This document shows, one piece after another, positions 29,301 to 33,053 of a DNA stretch of 33,053 nucleotides; position 1 is the stretch's first letter, and the number at the start of each line of letters is the position of its first letter. The notes under the pieces are model-generated. The model was not told the origin of the DNA, did no database searches, and saw only the letters and a list, made by a program, of their open reading frames with translations. Location of the stretch: contig BFEA01000015.1 in assembly GCA_003427395.1 (NCBI GenBank), positions 4,950,021 through 4,983,073 on the forward strand. Direction: 5' to 3'. The stretch comes from Chara braunii (lineage: Eukaryota; Streptophyta; Charophyceae; Charales; Characeae). A program made the translations under genes and the position numbers.

Positions 29301-30250
29301 ACTCCATGATTCTCCAAAACTAGTCCCGCACAAACTAGTCTCTTTAGGACTTGAGCAAACATTGGCCGCATCCTTCTATCAGGAAATACTTCATGTTCAC
29401 ACTGTGTCTCGCTGAAAAGGTTCAACTATTTTAAGTTTTTCACCCTTTCCCCGAATACGCAGCATGACCGCGGTCACAAATTGCTATGACATAAAGCCTC
29501 CTAAGAACGGTCGACCAGATCATCAAAGACAAGGAAAATCTCGAACAGATAAATCACGAGGTTTAGGTGTATTGTATTCATAGTAAGGCAACACACACGA
29601 GGCTACACACAGAGCATAAACTACTAAATTCCAGCCACGTCATATAAGCGAGTGAAGGGAGGAGGGGGGAGAGGGGAGAGGGGAGGAGGGGGGAGGGGAG
29701 GGAGCGCAACAGTAGTGCGTGAATTTGTGCACTCGTAATTTTATCCACATCATGCCCTCGAGAGAAAGGCCAGATACAACGTACCATAATGAAATCAAGC
29801 AATGAACAGAAACCTCTGGCACAATACAGTCACCGTATGAGACACCTTTGAAATAAATTAAAAAAAAAAAAAAAAAAAAAAAAGAGACACCTTCTGATAG
29901 GCACACTGACATATTCCCTGGCTGATTTTGCAAAACGTCCAGCGCTTTTGGCTAAGATCAAGTGTAGTGTAGTTTCTGCTCTGATCAGTTTAATATATTT
30001 AATCCATTGTCCAAAAAGGACTGTAGTTGAACACTCGACAAATCTATCATTCCATCAAATCCTTTAAAGTTAAAACTCATTCCCCAGTGTGCTGGTAGAT
30101 CCTGCTGCACCCTTGGCATCCTTGATGACAGCGGTCAATTAGAGTGTTAGCAGTTAGATTCCTTGACCACGTTCAGCTGACTCAGATGAACGACAACAGG
30201 ATAAGCACGGGAACTACCACTCGCAAGTTCATACATATAAATGGCTCAAG
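29301..30250. other. Intergenic-like
   Basis: GGGGAGA-type purine repeat near 29655-29702 and an A run at 29860-29883. No gene recognised. Confidence 0.5.
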
Positions 30251-30269
30251 CTCGTGATTTGACGAAACA

Positions 30270-30627
30270 GTGCAGTTGATGACCAGTCAGTACCTTGTTC
30301 ACTTCCGTGAGATGACAACAGTCAGTATTTCATATGTGTCACTTAACGTCCAATACTTTTTTGCCCAGCCATTTTTTTTCCACCCCAAATTTTGGGCCCG
30401 TCAGCCTGCCAGAGCAAATGGCTGGAGGCGCCCGCCAAAAGGAGGAGCCCTATGCCCGTTTGTTTGTCGTTCTGTGGCGTGCCGGGCAGGGCATTTGCAT
30501 GCTCAGAGGAGCTTTGCCTGAAACAAGGTGGTTTAACAAACACGAACCACAAATTGATGTGCTGCCTCTCCTCACTGCCTCCCCGTCACCCTGTCGCCAA
30601 CTCCTTCCGCAGGCCTTTGTTAAATAC
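30270..30627. other. Unassigned; chance open frames
   Basis: Overlapping + frames (30270-30521, 30334-30846) have no motif and run into the TACCC repeat. No gene supported. Confidence 0.35.
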
Positions 30628-30660
30628 CCTACCCTACCCTACCCTACCCTACCCTACCCT
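30627..30660. repeat. (TACCC)n pentanucleotide repeat
   Basis: About six to seven TACCC units. Plant-type telomere repeats would be CCCTAAA, so this is an ordinary microsatellite. Confidence 0.93.
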
Positions 30661-30727
30661 CTTCTCCCCTCACCTTCCTTGTTTCCAATCACCCTGTCAT
30701 CTTTCCCCTTCACAACTTTGGTAAGCA

Positions 30728-30797
30728 GGGTAGGTAGCGAAAGCGGGAGGTCAGGAGGGTCTTTCATCTCCTGCCCTCCCACTTTCGCTACCTACCC
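30728..30797. repeat. Long near-perfect hairpin (30-bp arms, 10-nt loop)
   Basis: Left arm 30728-30757 begins GGGTAGGTAGCGAAAG. Right arm 30768-30797 ends CTTTCGCTACCTACCC. There are two mismatches in 30, and the loop is GGTCTTTCAT. An RNA from either strand would fold stably. It could be a foldback relic, a small inverted-repeat element or a small-RNA precursor. Confidence 0.9.
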
Positions 30798-30861
30798 TCC
30801 AATACATAATCCCTTCTGTTCACTCAATACCCTTCAGCACCTCTAGCACTGGAGAGGGTTG

Positions 30862-30897
<36 letters not shown>

Positions 30898-31465
30898 CCT
30901 CCTTGCACATACTCGCACCTTGAGGCTTGAGGCTTGAGATCATCCACCATTTCAGCGCTCCCTCTTCACCTTCTCGACACCGCTCAATGCCACCATTTGC
31001 CAAAACCCTGAATTCACCACCTTCCCCTGGTTTGTCTTCTTCCCACAATTCCCGTCCTGTCCTCGCTGCTTTGCTTTTTTCAATTTCCACCCTTCAATCC
31101 CTCTTCACTCACTCGCACCAAAACAGTATCAATTACTGCCGAAGTTTCTAAGTATGGAAGGCCGTCCCCCCCCCCCTTACCTCCCAACTAACTCCCTCTT
31201 CCCTCTCCTGACCCTCATTCATTTACCTGCTCAGTTCAAGTTCAAACTCTGCCCCGAGCCCACTGTCGGGAAAACAAAATGGTATTGCTTAAGCCCGGCT
31301 GTCGCAATATTATCCAATATCAGCACTATCACAGTCTGAGTGCCCCACTGGCACAGGTAATGCAGAAGTACCAGTCATTCAGATAACCAAGATATATCCT
31401 TGAAGCTTTCTGAACGTACTTGTTATGGGCCCAGTTTGTGCCAATTGTGAGGATATGGTTGTATC
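30798..31465. other. Intergenic-like with A tract
   Basis: A run at 30864-30892. Pyrimidine-rich at 30950-31220. No gene recognised. Confidence 0.5.
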
Positions 31466-31470
31466 TATGG

Positions 31471-31555
31471 GGCGCTGGACCCGGTTTCCAGCAGGTGCTG
31501 CTCCCCACCAATAGATGGAGCTTGGTTTTGTTTAAAAGAAAAAAAAAAAAAAAAC
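31471..31555 (+). mobile_element. Stem-loop poly(A) repeat, copy g
   Basis: GGGGCGCTGGACCCGGTTTC, then CAGCAGGTGCTGCTCCCCAC, CAATAGATGGAGC and TTGTTTAAAAG(A)n. Hairpins 1 and 2 are intact and hairpin 3 is absent; the A tail follows directly. A weak GATATG is seen on both sides (about 31451 and 31557) but is too short to call a target duplication. Confidence 0.75.
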
Positions 31556-31607
31556 AAGATATGTACGCCCCACCATCGTGCTTTACCTGTAGCTGGCTAC
31601 CGGGCAG

Positions 31608-31700
31608 CTGTCGGTGCTATGGCTGTTCGGAGTCTGTGCCATGGCTGTTTGAATCTTTGCGTGCATAGGCGTCGGTGCCATGGCTGTTTGGAGTCCCATT
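31608..31700 (+). repeat. Short GGTGC-CATGGCTGTT repeat, three copies
   Basis: GGTGCTATGGCTGTTCGGAG, TGCCATGGCTGTTTGAATC and GGTGCCATGGCTGTTTGGAG near 31612, 31637 and 31672. Confidence 0.8.
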
Positions 31701-31789
31701 TTGTTACGATCGGAAGGCAGTGCCCAGCAAACAAGGCCCCGATCAAAGACGCCCGTCTGTCAAATACCAGTCTAGCCGGGGATGGAAGA

Positions 31790-32045
31790 AGGGAAGGGGG
31801 GGGCAGAGGGGGGATGGGGGGGGGGGGGGGGGGAACATGGAAGGATTTGGGGACCCTCCCAGGTGGTCTGCCTCCATAGCCATACCCAGCAGCCAGGTGC
31901 AAGCCTGTCATCCCGTTGGAGTGATTGCTGATGCAACAGTCGATAGGACGAAAGCGGCAGAAGAGGGCCACCACTAGTAGGTGTGAAGAGGTTGGGTGGG
32001 GGTGCAGAGGGAGGGGGGGAAGGGGGGGGAGGGGAGGGCAAAGAG
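31790..32045. other. G-rich stretch
   Basis: Long G runs (for example 31816-31833) and GGGGA repeats. Gly-rich or Pro-rich open frames are low complexity. No gene supported. Confidence 0.6.
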
Positions 32046-32129
32046 GCCCTATGAGCGATGGCTTCATGGCATGTCAACTCTTGATGAATCGCCCTTCAGT
32101 GGACGGCCAAACCGGCTTCTTTTGCACAA

Positions 32130-32759
32130 TTGGTGAAATCTCCCCTTCCACCTCTGCATCCACTCTCTCTTCGAATGGCACGGACAAAGCGCTCTGTGCA
32201 AGAGGATCCATCTACCAGCATTATGGCAGTGTGCACCTTTTTCATCTTCGTGCGCAACAAAGCGCCCTGCGATCATGCACTGACATACACGACATCTCTC
32301 AGTTTGTGCCTCATACAGGCCTGCATTAAACCCCAACACAATGAAGGTGCCACACATGAATGGGAGGTTCCATATCCAGCCATTAACCAGCCAGTACGGC
32401 CCATTCCCAGACTCTCCACTCGATCTTCCACCTCCTTCAGCAATTGCACGGAGTTAATCTTGATGGACGAAGCCGCCCAGCATGTTGGCCCCTCTGCCTC
32501 CTCACCCACCTTCGCCACCAAGGTCCGACAGGAAATGCAACGAGGAAGACAACGAAGTGCAGCGCTAGTACTTGATGAAGCTTCGAGCAAAATACAAACC
32601 GGTGCAAGTGTACTCCGCCTCCTCACCCACCTCCTCCGCCAAGGGCCAACAGGAACGTGCAATGAGGAAGACAACGAAGTGCGGTGCTACTACTTGATGA
32701 ATAAGTGTGCACGTGTACCCCAGTGCAGGTGTGCTCCCACCAGGAGTGATGTCCCGTGA
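32130..32759 (+). other. Unassigned open frame, 209 codons
   Basis: Begins MVKSPLPPLHPLSLRMARTK. No motif or family recognised. Its 3' third is created by the 121-bp tandem duplication, and an overlapping minus frame of 133 codons (32273-32674) is equally open. Probably not a gene, though a transcribed remnant cannot be excluded. Confidence 0.2.
32492..32702. repeat. 121-bp tandem duplication
   Basis: Unit 1 begins CTCTGCCTCCTCACCCACC at 32492. Unit 2 begins CTCCGCCTCCTCACCCACC at 32613 and ends near 32702 (TACTTGATGAA). Both share GAGGAAGACAACGAAGTGC. Confidence 0.92.
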
Positions 32760-33053
32760 GGGCGTATGCCCTACCCCTACGTATTCCCTTAGATGTAAAT
32801 TCATCACCTGGTGTCAGTGCCTAGATTGTGAATCTATGAGACGCTGGACCAAATTTCCACTGAAGTATAAGCCTGGGAATGGTCCCGGTCTCATCTTCAT
32901 ATACCACCTTACAACTGAAAAGTAAATTGAACACAATTCTTTATTACTATTATTATATTGTTATGAACTTGGTTGTTTGACAATTGAATTGCCACTCACA
33001 CACAACAGAACTCACACATGCCCATACATGCACAAGTCAGGGGGAGGAAGAGA
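32760..33053. other. Intergenic-like window end
   Basis: GAGACGCTGGACCAAATTTCC at about 32838 weakly resembles the start of the stem-loop repeat. Otherwise nothing is recognised. Confidence 0.3.

Noticed and set aside
30627-30660. Telomere-like TACCC repeat
   Set aside because: Pentamer without the extra A residues of plant or algal telomere repeats, short, and internal to unique sequence.
1-33053. CRISPR arrays, bacterial operons, integrons
   Set aside because: No regularly spaced short repeats with unique spacers, no Shine-Dalgarno-led dense genes. Content is clearly eukaryotic repeats.

Overview
This is a repeat-dominated stretch of a large eukaryotic nuclear genome. No intact host gene, rRNA or canonical tRNA could be supported. 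It holds a decayed Ty3/gypsy LTR retrotransposon, a PIF/Harbinger-like DNA transposon, a LINE remnant, short poly(A)-tailed stem-loop repeats, tRNA-like pieces and several kilobases of imperfect trinucleotide repeat. The gypsy pol tract (YMDD reverse transcriptase, DDE integrase, HVSYLR tail) and the Harbinger DDYF motif fit a streptophyte-type genome. From memory they recall charophyte algae such as Chara, but this cannot be verified here. Ambiguous bases (235-376, 24807) suggest a draft assembly.

Layout. 1-590: 3' part of an LTR-like repeat. 591-3253: a second, older LTR-like copy. 3254-4452: 5' LTR, apparently truncated, of the main gypsy element, followed by a weak primer-binding-site-like sequence. 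4619-10627: gag, protease, RT, RNase H and integrase in order on the + strand, all broken by stops and frameshifts. 10628-12500: an unrecognised, decayed extra coding region. 12945-15130: 3' LTR. An unrecognised protein module recurs in every LTR-like copy, four times forward and once inverted (15306-15577). Synonymous-looking third-base changes suggest it once evolved as protein.

15.6-19.6 kb has no gene. It contains a hairpin, a 39-bp duplication, (CAT)n, diverged ~85-bp repeats (17.46-18.05 kb) and a cryptic 63-82-bp repeat series (19.07-19.53 kb). 19731-21348 is a PIF/Harbinger-like element with 20-bp terminal inverted repeats, a 3-bp target duplication (AGA) and only the N-terminal end of a transposase.

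21.4-29.3 kb is a sea of degenerate (ACT)n mixed with copies of a short stem-loop repeat ending in poly(A). One copy sits inside the LINE remnant, flanked by a 16-bp target-site duplication. Near 26.2-26.7 kb, two tRNA-like sequences lie among direct and inverted copies of a ~20-bp motif. The last 4 kb is intergenic-like, with a 30-bp-arm hairpin, one more stem-loop element and a 121-bp tandem duplication.

The genes do not form a working host pathway. The sequence records successive insertion, duplication and decay of mobile elements, and most decay-causing stops in the gypsy element look like C-to-T (or G-to-A) changes.
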